Counted from the stretch's first letter, positions 19,147 to 30,087 are shown. The stretch: 64,000 nt of DNA from Haloactinomyces albus (GCF_031458135.1 NZ_JAVDXW010000001.1:3720001-3784000), one strand, 5' to 3'. Numbers and translations: made by a program. The notes: a model not told the origin generated them from the letters alone.

Positions 19147-20352
19147 ATGACGGAGTCGACAGTCGAGAAGTCCGGCCTGCACGGCCTTGAAGAGCATTCC
19201 CACGGAGCGGACTCCGGACTGGACCAGCAGCGTCCGCAGGAGTCGCGGGGGCATCGCTTCACCTCCTACGACGTGAACGCCTTCGAGGTGCCCGGCGGCC
19301 GGGAGGAGGACTGGCGCTTCACGCCGATGAAGCGCCTGCACGGATTGCACGACGGTTCCGCCGCGGCGACGGGTTCGCTCCGGGTGGAGGTCAGTGGTGA
19401 CTCCGCCGCTCGAGTGGAGACCGTGGGCCGGGACGACCAGCGGTTGGGTGCGGGCGGTGCGCCTTCCGACCGCGTGGCCGCGCAGTCGTGGAGTTCCTTC
19501 ACGGAAGCCACCGTGGTCACGATCGGCAAGGACACGCAGGCCTCGGACCCGATCACCATCACGGTGCACGGACCGGGCAAGGGAGAGACCGCCTACGGAC
19601 ACCTGCAGGTGCGGGCCGAGCCGCTCTCCGAGGCCGTGGTCGTGCTGGACTACCGCGGTTCCGGTGTGATCGGGGACAACGTCGAGATGGTCGTGGAGGA
19701 CTCGGCGCGGTTGTCGGTGATCACGATCCACGATTTCGCCGACGACACCACCCAGGTGTCCTCCGAGCACGCCCATCTCGGACGGGACTCGGTGTTCCGC
19801 CACCTCGCGGTCACCCTCGGTGGAGACCTGGTCCGGGTCAACACCAAGGTGACCTTCGGTGACCGTGGTGGTGACGCCGATGTGCTCGGGGTGTACTTCG
19901 CCGACAGCGGCCAGCATCTGGAGCACCGCCTTCTGATGGATCACGCACAGCCGAACTGCCGCAGCAACGTCACCTACAAGGGTGCGCTGCAGGGCGACTC
20001 GGCGCGTTCGGTCTGGATCGGCGATGTCCTGATCCAGGCGGCAGCCGAGGGGACGGACACCTTCGAGCTCAACCGCAACCTGGTGCTCACCGAGGGAGCG
20101 CGTGCCGACTCGGTGCCCAACCTGGAGATCGAAACCGGAGAGATCGCAGGCGCCGGTCACGCCAGCGCGATCGGGCGCTTCGACGACGAGCAGCTCTTCT
20201 ATCTGCAGGCTCGGGGCATTCCCTACGACCAGGCCCGCAGGTTGGTCGTCCGCGGATTCTTCGGCGAGATCCTGCAGAAGATCACGGTTCCCGAGGTTCG
20301 CGAGCGGCTGGAGGCCGCGATCGACGAGGAACTGGCGGCAGTCGGCACATGA
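19147..20352 (+). CDS. sufD: SufD, Fe-S cluster assembly subunit
   Basis: Partners SufB in the SufBC2D scaffold. The 401 residues show an N-terminal region with SYDVNAFEVPGGREEDWRFTP and a C-terminal beta-helix with GDSARSVWIGDVLIQ, LVLTEGARADSVPNLEIE and the SufBD signature GHASAIGRFDDEQLFYLQARG. The histidine in AGHASAIG corresponds to the conserved SufD histidine implicated in iron handling. ATG 19147 follows the sufB stop by one base. A 12-bp hairpin begins seven bases after its stop. Confidence 0.95.
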   Translation: MTESTVEKSGLHGLEEHSHGADSGLDQQRPQESRGHRFTSYDVNAFEVPGGREEDWRFTPMKRLHGLHDGSAAATGSLRVEVSGDSAARVETVGRDDQRLGAGGAPSDRVAAQSWSSFTEATVVTIGKDTQASDPITITVHGPGKGETAYGHLQVRAEPLSEAVVVLDYRGSGVIGDNVEMVVEDSARLSVITIHDFADDTTQVSSEHAHLGRDSVFRHLAVTLGGDLVRVNTKVTFGDRGGDADVLGVYFADSGQHLEHRLLMDHAQPNCRSNVTYKGALQGDSARSVWIGDVLIQAAAEGTDTFELNRNLVLTEGARADSVPNLEIETGEIAGAGHASAIGRFDDEQLFYLQARGIPYDQARRLVVRGFFGEILQKITVPEVRERLEAAIDEELAAVGT

Positions 20353-20358
20353 CCGGCT

Positions 20359-20390
20359 CACGGCCGGAACACGTGAGCGTTCCGGCCGTG
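20359..20390 (+). terminator. Strong hairpin inside the suf operon, between sufD and sufC
   Basis: CACGGCCGGAAC (20359-20370) and GTTCCGGCCGTG (20379-20390) form a perfect 12-bp stem with an 8-nt loop ACGTGAGC, starting seven bases after the sufD stop. It looks like an intrinsic terminator or mRNA-processing stem. A T-rich stretch (CTTTTTCG) appears about 40 nt downstream. Its effect on sufC-S-U-T expression is unknown. Confidence 0.65.
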
Positions 20391-20464
20391 GCCCGTGTCG
20401 CCTCCCCGCCGCGGCACCCACGACATCTTTTTCGCGTCACAACACCAGGAGAAGAACGAACACG

Positions 20465-22608
<2,144 letters not shown>

Positions 22609-22618
22609 GGAGTTGGTG

Positions 22619-23080
22619 ATGCAGCTCGAGCAGATGTACCAGGAGATCATCCTGGACCACTACCGCAACCCGCACCGGCATGGCCTGCGTGATCCGTTCG
22701 ACGCGGAGTCCTTCCAGGTCAATCCGGTGTGCGGGGATGAGGTCACTCTCCGCGTGCAGTTGACCGGTTCCGGAACGGACGCGACGATCGAGGATGTCTC
22801 CTACTCGGGGCAGGGATGCTCGATCAGCCAGGCATCCACCTCGGTGATGACCGACCTGGTGGTCGGCCGTCCGCTGCAGGAGGCACTGACAAAAGAAGCT
22901 GCCTTCTCGGAATTGATGCAGGGACGCGGTCGGATCGAGCCCGACGAGGACGTCCTGGAAGACGGCATCGCGTTCGCGGGGGTGGCGAAGTACCCGGCTC
23001 GCGTGAAGTGCGCGCTGCTGGGCTGGATGGCTTTCAAAGACGCCGTATCGCGCGTTGTCGACGAGGTGGGAGCGTCATGA
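22619..23080 (+). CDS. sufU: SufU, zinc-dependent sulfur carrier for SufS
   Basis: Accepts sulfur from SufS and passes it to SufB. The 153-residue protein has C38 and D40 in NPVCGDE, C67 in GQGCSIS and a third cysteine near 129 in RVKCALLGW, the Zn-binding set of SufU; the SufU-type insertion relative to IscU is present. ATG 22619 is chosen because TGAGGAG (22606-22612), made from the sufS stop, is six bases upstream; earlier in-frame GTG/TTG codons would be too close to it. The stop overlaps sufT as ATGA. Confidence 0.94.
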   Translation: MQLEQMYQEIILDHYRNPHRHGLRDPFDAESFQVNPVCGDEVTLRVQLTGSGTDATIEDVSYSGQGCSISQASTSVMTDLVVGRPLQEALTKEAAFSELMQGRGRIEPDEDVLEDGIAFAGVAKYPARVKCALLGWMAFKDAVSRVVDEVGAS

Positions 23081-23502
23081 CCAGTACGTACGACCAGACT
23101 CAGACACAGGACCAGGAAAGCGCCGAGGTGCAGCGTGGTGCCGAGGGAATGCCGGAGGCTCCGGCTCCCCGTGCGGATCTCGCGGCGGTCGAGGACGTCG
23201 AGGAAGCCATGCGCGACGTCGTGGACCCCGAGCTCGGCATCAACGTGGTGGATCTCGGCCTCGTCTACGGGGTGGAGGTCGAACAGGACAATTCGGCCAC
23301 CATCAACATGACGCTGACCTCGCCTGCGTGCCCGCTGACCGATGTCATCGAGGATCAGGCGCGGTCGGCGTTGGTGAACACCCCCGGTGGTGGACTCGTT
23401 AACGACTTCCGGATCAACTGGGTGTGGATGCCGCCGTGGGGGCCGGAGAAGATCACCGAAGAGGGCCGCGAGCAGTTGCGTGCACTCGGCTTCACGGTCT
23501 GA
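23077..23502 (+). CDS. sufT: SufT-type metal-sulfur cluster assembly factor (DUF59/MIP18)
   Basis: Fe-S maturation factor of the DUF59 family. The 141-residue protein has a disordered Gln/Glu-rich N-terminus, then EEAMRDVVDPELGINVVDLGLVYGVEV and the signature LTSPACPLTDVIEDQ with its conserved cysteine. It is the last gene of the operon, in ATGA overlap with sufU, and is followed 25 bp later by a strong terminator hairpin. Confidence 0.93.
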   Translation: MTSTYDQTQTQDQESAEVQRGAEGMPEAPAPRADLAAVEDVEEAMRDVVDPELGINVVDLGLVYGVEVEQDNSATINMTLTSPACPLTDVIEDQARSALVNTPGGGLVNDFRINWVWMPPWGPEKITEEGREQLRALGFTV

Positions 23503-23527
23503 GCCCGAGCTGGGCAAACCGATAGCG

Positions 23528-23557
23528 GGCCCCGGCGGCGTTCGCGCTGCCGGGGCC
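23528..23557 (+). terminator. suf operon terminator with TTCG tetraloop
   Basis: A 13-bp stem (23528-23540 with 23545-23557, one G-U pair) encloses a TTCG loop, 25 bp after the sufT stop. A moderately T-rich stretch follows (TGTTTCTTTC near 23573). The MFS gene converges from the right, so it may serve only the suf operon. Confidence 0.85.
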
Positions 23558-23663
23558 TCGTTGTGCGGGCCCTGTGTTTCTTTCGGCTCTCGCCTCTTTC
23601 GCGAGTTCGGTCAGGACCGTGCAGGCACGGTCCTGCCGTCCCACGGTTCGAGTGCTCCGCTGA

Positions 23664-26279
23664 TTACTCCTCGGAGGACTCGTCGGTGGACTCGCCCGTG
23701 TCCTCGCCGGATGATTCGGCAGGACCGTACATGCTTCGCGACAACCTACGGATGTCTCCTTCGTCGACGGCGATACTCAGTGCCTGCCCGAACTTTCCCG
23801 GACCCCAGTAACGAGCTCCGACGAGTTGGGCGAGTTCCCGGCGGTTGGTGGGTCCGTGCTCGCTCAACGCTCGAACCAGCATGCCGATCTCGCGATCCGG
23901 CTCGCTTTCGATGTCGGTCCGTGGGGAGCGCACATCGAGGCCACCCAGCCGGGCGCTGCCGAGTATTGAGCCGGGCCCGGGACGGAACCGCCGCAGTCCG
24001 TGGCGTTCTCTTTCCTGCCTGCGGGCTATCCGTTCCCGGATGAGCCGTTCGGTTTCGCGGTCCTGCTGCTCCCGTTCCGCGATTTCGGCACGCTGCGCCT
24101 CGACCTGCTCGGTGGTGTGGACATCGCTGTACAAATCGTCCGCGGCGGCGCGATGCTCACTCGAACGCACGCGCTCGTCGGCGGCCAACGCCCGCGCCTG
24201 TAGCTCCGCTTCCTCGTGCTCGTAGCGCCGTGCGGCATCGTCGTCCTGCTCGGCGCGAGCCACCTGGAGATCGGCCAGTTTCTCGTGCCGGTACGCCCAG
24301 GCGAGGTGCATGTCGGCACGGGCCTGCGCGACAGCGGTGCTCGTCTCCTCCGCCTCGCCTGCCGCGGACCGGTTCTCCTCGGCCAGCGCTCGTTGTTCCT
24401 GGGCCCGGCCCCGTTCTGCGGCCGCCTCGGACAGAGTGAGGTGGTAGCGGGACTCGGTTTCCTCCTCGGCGGTCAGCGCCGTGGACCGTTCCGCGAGTGC
24501 GGTGGCCCGGTGCTCCGCCGCCTGTGCGCAGGCACGGGCGATGGCCATTACCCGTTCGTCGTCGGTTTCCTCGACCCGTGCGAGCTCGTCGTGTGCGGTC
24601 GCTCGCTCATCGAGTTCCTGGGCACGGAGGTCGGCGGCATCGGCCAGTGCCTGTTCGGATTGCTCCTGTTCCGCTGTGCCGCTGCTGCGCAACTCGTGGA
24701 CGGCGGCCCGGTGCTCGGCGGCCTGCGCACGGACCTGTTCGGCTTCGGCGCGGCGCCGGGTCGCCTCCAGGCGCTGCCCTCCTTGCTGCGGTGCTTCACC
24801 CTGCTGCTTCTGTTCTTCGCCCGGTGGCTCACCTTCCTCGGCTTCCTGCGCCGTGAGTGGTTTGGCGAGGTTTTCGAGACTGGTCTGCTCGGCGCGCACG
24901 CCCAGGAACAGCTCGGCTATGCCCCCCAGCGCCATCACCCCGGCGCCGAGGAGGAAGGCGATGGCGACATAGATTCGCTGATTGGTGCCGATGAGCTGCC
25001 CGAACAGCAGTGGCCCCGTGATCCCGCCGACCGCGGTGCCCACGGCGTAGAAGAACGCGATCGCCAGCGCCCTGGTCTCCATGGGAAAGATCTCGCTGAC
25101 GGTCAGATACGCGGAACTGGCACCGGCCGAGGCCAGGAAGAAGACCGCCACCAACAGGGCGAGGAACGTCCACCGGCTGAGCATTCCGTTGATGAACAGA
25201 AGCGTCAGAGGAATGGTGAGCACGGCCGATCCCAGGTAGGTGCCCGCGATCATGGGGATTCGCCCGACGGTGTCGAAAAGCCGCCCGAGTATGACAGGGC
25301 CGGCGAAGTTGCTCAGTGCGTAGATCACGATGAAAAGCGGCACGATGGCCGAGGCCACCCCGTAGAAGGTGCTCAGCAGGGTACCCAGGTTGAAGGTGAC
25401 CCCGTTGTAGAGGAAGGCCTGACCGGTGAACAGCGCGATCCCGAGCACCGAGCGCCTCGGGTAGAGCTTGAACGCGGTCTCGGCGATCATGCGGAACGGG
25501 ATTCTCCTGCGCTGGCGAATGGTGATCGACTGATCCGGCTCCGCCAGTCGCTCGTCGGCTTCCTCGGACACCTCGCTTTCGATCCGGTTGACGATGCGCT
25601 CGGCCTCGTCCTGCATGCCGTGGATGAACAACCAGCGTGGGCTTTCCGGCACGTGCCGCCGCACGAGCAGGATTCCCAGGCCGAGCACGGCGCCGACGGC
25701 GAAGGCGAGTCGCCAGCCGAGCCAGGTCGGGAAGATGGCCTGGTTGAGGAAGAACACGGCGGCCGCCGCACCACCGGCGGCTCCGAGCCAGTACGAGCCG
25801 TTGATGATCAGGTCCACCCGGCCGCGCACCCGGGCCGGGATGAGCTCGTCGATGGCCGAGTTGATCGCCGCGTACTCGCCGCCGATGCCCGCACCGGTGA
25901 AGAATCGGGCCAGGTAGAAATACCAGGGGGAGAAGGCGAACGCGGTGGCCACGGTGGCCACGAGGTAGACGAGCAGGGTGAGCATGAACAGCTTCTTGCG
26001 GCCGAACATGTCGGTGAGCTGGCCGAAGAACAGCGCTCCGAGGCAGGCACCCAGCACGTAGATGGCCGCGGCGATACCGATCTGACCAGAAGTGAGGTTG
26101 ATGCCGCTGCCGGGCTCGGTCAGTCGTGCGGCGACCGAGCCGACCATGGTGACCTCGAGGCCGTCGAGGATCCACACGGTGCCCAGGCCGACCACGACAC
26201 GCCAGTGGAACCGGGACCACGGTAGCCGGTCCATGCGTGCGGGTACGCGGGTTTCGATCGTTCCGGTCTGGATCGCCAT
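23664..26279 (-). CDS. MFS sugar-type transporter fused to a long charged helical region and a winged-helix-like end
   Basis: Residues 1-465 form a full 12-helix major facilitator of the sugar porter type: GQLTDMFGRKK (86-96), RFFTGAGIGGEYAA (125-138), PESPRWL (211-217) and the second-half GRLFDTVGR (332-340). Residues about 500-760 are an Ala/Glu/Arg/Gln-rich, probably coiled-coil segment with repeating AEHRA, RAQAAEHR and AERST-like words. Residues 790-852 look like a small winged helix (EIGMLVRALSEHGPTNRRELAQLVGARYWG), followed by an acidic tail. Total 871 residues against about 450-500 for an ordinary sugar porter. ATG 26279 is chosen because MAIQTGTIETR directly precedes the MFS domain; there is no clear Shine-Dalgarno. 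Substrate unknown. Confidence 0.85.
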   Translation of the reverse strand: MAIQTGTIETRVPARMDRLPWSRFHWRVVVGLGTVWILDGLEVTMVGSVAARLTEPGSGINLTSGQIGIAAAIYVLGACLGALFFGQLTDMFGRKKLFMLTLLVYLVATVATAFAFSPWYFYLARFFTGAGIGGEYAAINSAIDELIPARVRGRVDLIINGSYWLGAAGGAAAAVFFLNQAIFPTWLGWRLAFAVGAVLGLGILLVRRHVPESPRWLFIHGMQDEAERIVNRIESEVSEEADERLAEPDQSITIRQRRRIPFRMIAETAFKLYPRRSVLGIALFTGQAFLYNGVTFNLGTLLSTFYGVASAIVPLFIVIYALSNFAGPVILGRLFDTVGRIPMIAGTYLGSAVLTIPLTLLFINGMLSRWTFLALLVAVFFLASAGASSAYLTVSEIFPMETRALAIAFFYAVGTAVGGITGPLLFGQLIGTNQRIYVAIAFLLGAGVMALGGIAELFLGVRAEQTSLENLAKPLTAQEAEEGEPPGEEQKQQGEAPQQGGQRLEATRRRAEAEQVRAQAAEHRAAVHELRSSGTAEQEQSEQALADAADLRAQELDERATAHDELARVEETDDERVMAIARACAQAAEHRATALAERSTALTAEEETESRYHLTLSEAAAERGRAQEQRALAEENRSAAGEAEETSTAVAQARADMHLAWAYRHEKLADLQVARAEQDDDAARRYEHEEAELQARALAADERVRSSEHRAAADDLYSDVHTTEQVEAQRAEIAEREQQDRETERLIRERIARRQERERHGLRRFRPGPGSILGSARLGGLDVRSPRTDIESEPDREIGMLVRALSEHGPTNRRELAQLVGARYWGPGKFGQALSIAVDEGDIRRLSRSMYGPAESSGEDTGESTDESSEE

Positions 26280-26308
26280 CGTTTCGGAGGTACCCGCGAT
26301 CGCGGCTG

Positions 26309-26314
26309 TATAAT
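26309..26314 (+). promoter_or_regulatory. TATAAT -10-like box before the small Cys-rich gene
   Basis: A consensus TATAAT lies 28 bp before ATG 26342, a good distance for a short leader. No convincing -35 is seen at the usual spacing. The complementary strand reads ATTATA/TATACA and could serve the divergent MFS gene. Confidence 0.45.
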
Positions 26315-26341
26315 CCGGACAAACCGAGTAATCTGGCCGGT

Positions 26342-26584
26342 ATGTGGAGCTGCCGACTGCTCGGCCACAAGTACCGCTTCCGCGCCGAGGGCCCCGAGAT
26401 GCTGTGGGCGTGTGAACGCAGCTGCGGCGCCGGAGGGTCCAAAAGCTACGCCACCGCCGCCGACGCGACTCGCTATGCCCGTGCGTTCGACCGGCAGGAC
26501 AGTGACGACCTCGGCAGGCGTGCCCCGTTGATCGGCCTGCTGCCGCTGCGCATGTGGCGCGCGCTGCGCCGATCCGGGCGATGA
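26342..26584 (+). CDS. Small Cys-rich protein with ribbon-like motif
   Basis: An 80-residue protein beginning MWSCRLLGHKYRFRAEGPEM, with CRLLGHK and, later, WACERSCG, giving three or four cysteines and a histidine arranged like a short zinc ribbon; the C-terminus is basic (LRMWRALRRSGR). It recalls small DUF1660-type proteins, but I am not certain. ATG 26342 is chosen for the N-terminal motif and the TATAAT box upstream. It is divergent from the MFS fusion and convergent with the EAL-GGDEF gene. Confidence 0.65.
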   Translation: MWSCRLLGHKYRFRAEGPEMLWACERSCGAGGSKSYATAADATRYARAFDRQDSDDLGRRAPLIGLLPLRMWRALRRSGR

Positions 26585-26668
26585 TGCCGAAAGGCCGGGC
26601 CATGCTGCGATGCCCGGCCGTACTGAAAGCACTCGACTGAAAGCACTCGCCGGGGCGGTTCGCGCCGT

Positions 26669-28495
26669 TCAGTGGTTCTTCGGAGGTATCCGACCGTCCT
26701 CGGACGGCCGAGGAGATTGTCCGGTGTGGAACTTCCGGGTGGGTTCCTCGGAGTTCGGTTCCCGGGCGAGGAATTCGCGGGGTGTCCGTGCGGTGCCGGA
26801 CTGCTTGCCGCGCAGCACATCGACGCGATCGGAGCCGGGGCGCGACATGACCCAACTCGACCCCTGCAGCGATTTCGCGCTGTGCTTCAGCGGGGCGAGC
26901 AGGTGGGAGATCTGCTCGTAGGAAGACGCGCTGCCTTGCGTGCACACCAGTGTGGCCAGGGACAGGCTGACTGCGCTGTCGCCGGCATGGCGTTGTGGAT
27001 CGAGCAGCATCTCCGAGAGCGTGACCAGATCGTCGAGGTCGGCGACCAGCAGGAAGTCGTCGCCGCCGACGTGTCCGACCTGTACGGACTTGATGGACGT
27101 GGCGGCGTCGGTGAGACTGCGCCCCACGGAGCGGATGAGATCGTCTCCGGCGGAGAACCCGACCGAATCGTTGACACTCTTGAATTCGTCGATATCCAGC
27201 CAGCTCACTGCGAAGACCTCACCGGCATCGATCCTGCGGGCAACGTCCCTTTCGATCGCCTCGCTTCCGGGGAGCCGGGTCAACGGGTTGAGGGAAGCGG
27301 CTTCCTGAATCTTCAATTCGGTCATGCCGCGAATCAGATGACCGGCGCGCACCGTGCCCAGGCACCGGCCGGACTCGTCGACGACGATGGCATCGTCATA
27401 CATCCGGTACTGGTCGGATCCGGTAACGAGTCCGAGGGCCTCCATCGCCGTGGTCGCCGTGGTCACCACGCGGGGTTCGTCGGCCAGGCGGGCGGCCGGA
27501 CGCTGGGCATGCAGCGCATGCCCATAAGGACCGGTTACCGCGAGCAGGAAGCGGTTGCGATCGACCGACCACTGCGGCCTGTTGTGGTCGTCGACGAGCA
27601 CAACACCGTTGATTTCGGGATGGTCGGCGAGCACACCGCGCACCCTGTCGGCGGTCGCATCGGCAGGCAGCATCGTGGCGGGAGAGAGGAATTCGGTGAC
27701 GCGAGGCCCCGCTGCCGTGGTGCTAAGCGTCCGACCATGGGGGTCGGTGACCTCGGCCGCCACGTCGGGAACGCTGAATGTGGTCGGCGGTCGCCGGGCG
27801 GGTGGAGCGAGCAGGTTGCCCTGTACCAATGGGGCACCGTGGCGGCGTAGCGCCTGCAGCTGTGGCTCGCTCTCCACGCCTTCGGCGACGAGCCGGGCCC
27901 CGATGGCGTCACAGAGCTGCTTGACCGATTCGAGTACCGCTGTGCGGCCTGCGGATTCCGGTAGGCCCGATACCACCTCCGGGTCGAGCTTGACCATGTC
28001 CGGTTCGAGGTCGGCGAGCAGGGTCAGGGCAACATCGCCGTGACCGACCCCGTCCAGCGCGATGTGGTATCCGCGGGAGCGCAGCTGTTGCACACCCGTC
28101 AGCAGGAGGGCGGGATCGAGGCGAGTGAAGGGTGGCCCGATTTCGAGGGTGACCTCATGTGGATGGCGTCCCACGGTGTCGAGCTTGTCGTGCAGCTTGT
28201 CCAGGAGTCCGAGATTGTGGGTGACGGTGCCGCCGAAGAGGTTCAGATGCAGGGGGAGCAGTGTGTCGTGCTCGACGGCCGACATGACCGCCGAGACCGC
28301 CAGATCGACGTCGAGCTCGGCCAGCTGCCGCGCGCGTGCTGCTTCCCGGAAGAGGTCCCATACGTCACCATCGGTCGGCCGGGCGAGGGCCTCGACCGCC
28401 ACAATCGCGCCGGTTCTGACATTGATCACCGGCTGGAATGCGAAGCGTACTCCGTTCGCAGGGCCGAGTACGAGATCGATGTCACCCGCACTCAT
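26669..28495 (-). CDS. EAL-CBS-GGDEF protein, probable c-di-GMP effector
   Basis: A 608-residue soluble protein with an EAL domain (about 15-235), a CBS-pair-like middle (about 265-395) and a GGDEF domain (about 400-545). The EAL motif itself is intact (E35-A-L) and so are KLDPEVV and AEGVES, but the usual DDFGTG is DGVGHG (148-153) and the ELTE motif is EIGP, so phosphodiesterase activity is doubtful. The GGDEF site reads HVGGDDF (475-481) with LDIDEFKSVND intact. It may bind rather than turn over c-di-GMP, or make it weakly. Reading order EAL-CBS-GGDEF resembles the YkuI/YkoW-like or Rv1354c-type sets only loosely. Confidence 0.85.
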   Translation of the reverse strand: MSAGDIDLVLGPANGVRFAFQPVINVRTGAIVAVEALARPTDGDVWDLFREAARARQLAELDVDLAVSAVMSAVEHDTLLPLHLNLFGGTVTHNLGLLDKLHDKLDTVGRHPHEVTLEIGPPFTRLDPALLLTGVQQLRSRGYHIALDGVGHGDVALTLLADLEPDMVKLDPEVVSGLPESAGRTAVLESVKQLCDAIGARLVAEGVESEPQLQALRRHGAPLVQGNLLAPPARRPPTTFSVPDVAAEVTDPHGRTLSTTAAGPRVTEFLSPATMLPADATADRVRGVLADHPEINGVVLVDDHNRPQWSVDRNRFLLAVTGPYGHALHAQRPAARLADEPRVVTTATTAMEALGLVTGSDQYRMYDDAIVVDESGRCLGTVRAGHLIRGMTELKIQEAASLNPLTRLPGSEAIERDVARRIDAGEVFAVSWLDIDEFKSVNDSVGFSAGDDLIRSVGRSLTDAATSIKSVQVGHVGGDDFLLVADLDDLVTLSEMLLDPQRHAGDSAVSLSLATLVCTQGSASSYEQISHLLAPLKHSAKSLQGSSWVMSRPGSDRVDVLRGKQSGTARTPREFLAREPNSEEPTRKFHTGQSPRPSEDGRIPPKNH

Positions 28496-28624
28496 GATGT
28501 TCCATCGAGCATGTCCACGATTCGTTCACCGACATCCGGAGTTCCACTCTTCAGGGAGGATGCGCCGTCTCCTCGACAACGTAGCGCGGTTCCACAGAAG
28601 CGAGCAGCCATCATACCCCTCGAT

Positions 28625-28640
28625 TGTGTCGATAAACACA
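28625..28640. promoter_or_regulatory. Small palindrome upstream of the EAL-GGDEF gene
   Basis: TGTGTCGATAAACACA has 5-bp arms (TGTGT/ACACA) and a 6-bp centre, in the 281-bp A/T-richer gap between the lycopene cyclase and EAL-GGDEF genes. The rest of the gap (28496-28776) shows no gene. It is a possible operator; function is a guess. Confidence 0.3.
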
Positions 28641-28776
28641 GCGGAATGGTCATGTCTTGTTACTGCGGGTGGCAGAGGAGGTTCGTGGCACGCGTCCGAT
28701 GATCGTTCGACGGTGGTTCGGTGACCATCCATTTCCAAAACACTCCCCGGTCGGAATTGTCGAGACCGTGTCGGTC

Positions 28777-30021
28777 CTATCGCTGCGGAGTGAGAGCACC
28801 CGTCAGCAGATATTGCCGCACGCTCCACGGAGCCGAATGGAAAGCCGCTGCCATCGCAGCAGAGGTGCCCGAAAGATCGATTTCCGGGGCCAGGAATGCC
28901 CATCGGTGCTGATCCGGCAGCGCGAAAAACACCTCGAAGAACTCGCGGACTCGGTGCGGCGGCATGGACAACAGTGCCCGAAGCGCACGCAGCCGCAGCC
29001 CGTGGCCCGCCCGTGCGCTCGGTGGCCACAGCAAGGACCATGCCGCCTCGGCGGCGGTGGCGGGGTTCCCGCTGCGGCCCCCGCCGAGGCTCCCACCGAG
29101 TCCTCCGCCGAGGGCGCCTGCGATCCAGGGCGCCAGCCGGAGCGAGGCCGCGACACTGAATCCCGTCGCGGGATGCACCATCCCGGCTGCTGTTCCGAAT
29201 GGCACCACTCCGGCCCTCGGTTCGAGCGGGCCGAGGCGGCGCTGCTGCGGGAGGGGATCGTCCACCGGGAACCGCACACGCTCCTCGACCGCTCCGGCCG
29301 GGGCGGTGATTCCGGCGGCATCGAGCCGTGTGAGCAGTCTGCGGCGCAGGTGAGCCAGCGGCAGGGCCGGGCGCCGGGCCAGGGAGGTCTCCTCGAGCAG
29401 GACCCGTCCCCGCGCCACGGGCACCACGTACAGAAAGGTCGGCGGTTCCCCCTCGGCACCGGGTACCGGCCGCCAGTCCATGAACACGCCGGTTCGGGCC
29501 CCGGGTGCCGTCCCACCCCCGAGCATCGCCCCGGCTTCGCTCGCATCGACCACCACGCCGACGGCGGTTTGCTGTGCCGGGACTCGCGCCGGACGCCCAC
29601 CCGAGAGCACGCGCGCGGCCCCCGAGGCATCCACCACGATTGCCGCGGCGAGGCGCCTGCCGTCCTTCAGGTGCACGGTGGAACCGGAGGGGCCGTGCTC
29701 GGCTCGGGTGACCTTGCCGGTCACCTCGGTCACGTCCGCACGCCACAGGTGCTTCCACAGGGCGGTGTTGTCGAGGACCGCGTACGGCCGAGTCCACTCG
29801 TGCGGTGTTGTCGTGCCGATCGCCAGCATTCGGTCCGCGACGGTGGCCAGTGCCTCCCGCGCCACACCGGCGGGCAGTTCGTCGCGCCAAGCCGCATAGG
29901 TGTGCGGCCACCCGCGGCGAGGTGCCGGATCGACCAGGCTCACCCGCATTCCGGCGTCACTGCAGGACGAGGCGACCGCGCGCCCCGCGGGACCGCCACC
30001 CACGACGAGGACATCCACCAC
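28777..30021 (-). CDS. Lycopene cyclase family FAD protein
   Basis: A 414-residue flavoprotein of the CrtY/CrtL lycopene beta-cyclase family. It has the N-terminal FAD motif VLVVGGGPAGRAVAS, the DASG(A)A segment after the second half-site, FLYVVPVARGRVLLEETSL (the LEET signature) and MVHPATGFSVAASLRLAP near the C-terminal FAD contacts. It would cyclise lycopene ends to beta-ionone rings at the membrane. No phytoene synthase or desaturase gene is nearby, so it is an orphan here. A Gly-rich stretch (GALGGGLGGSLGGGRSG) near residue 310 is an unusual low-complexity insert. Confidence 0.88.
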   Translation of the reverse strand: MVDVLVVGGGPAGRAVASSCSDAGMRVSLVDPAPRRGWPHTYAAWRDELPAGVAREALATVADRMLAIGTTTPHEWTRPYAVLDNTALWKHLWRADVTEVTGKVTRAEHGPSGSTVHLKDGRRLAAAIVVDASGAARVLSGGRPARVPAQQTAVGVVVDASEAGAMLGGGTAPGARTGVFMDWRPVPGAEGEPPTFLYVVPVARGRVLLEETSLARRPALPLAHLRRRLLTRLDAAGITAPAGAVEERVRFPVDDPLPQQRRLGPLEPRAGVVPFGTAAGMVHPATGFSVAASLRLAPWIAGALGGGLGGSLGGGRSGNPATAAEAAWSLLWPPSARAGHGLRLRALRALLSMPPHRVREFFEVFFALPDQHRWAFLAPEIDLSGTSAAMAAAFHSAPWSVRQYLLTGALTPQR

Positions 30022-30087
30022 TCGATTATCGGATCACGTCCGGCCCGCTCGGCGCTCGGTGACCGCCATCGGCGATAACGTGAACCC

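Noticed and set aside
23664-26945. Open frame extending the MFS fusion to 1093 residues
   Set aside because: The extra N-terminus is Arg/His/Pro-rich, overlaps the divergent small gene at 26342-26584, and the MFS domain starts right after ATG 26279.
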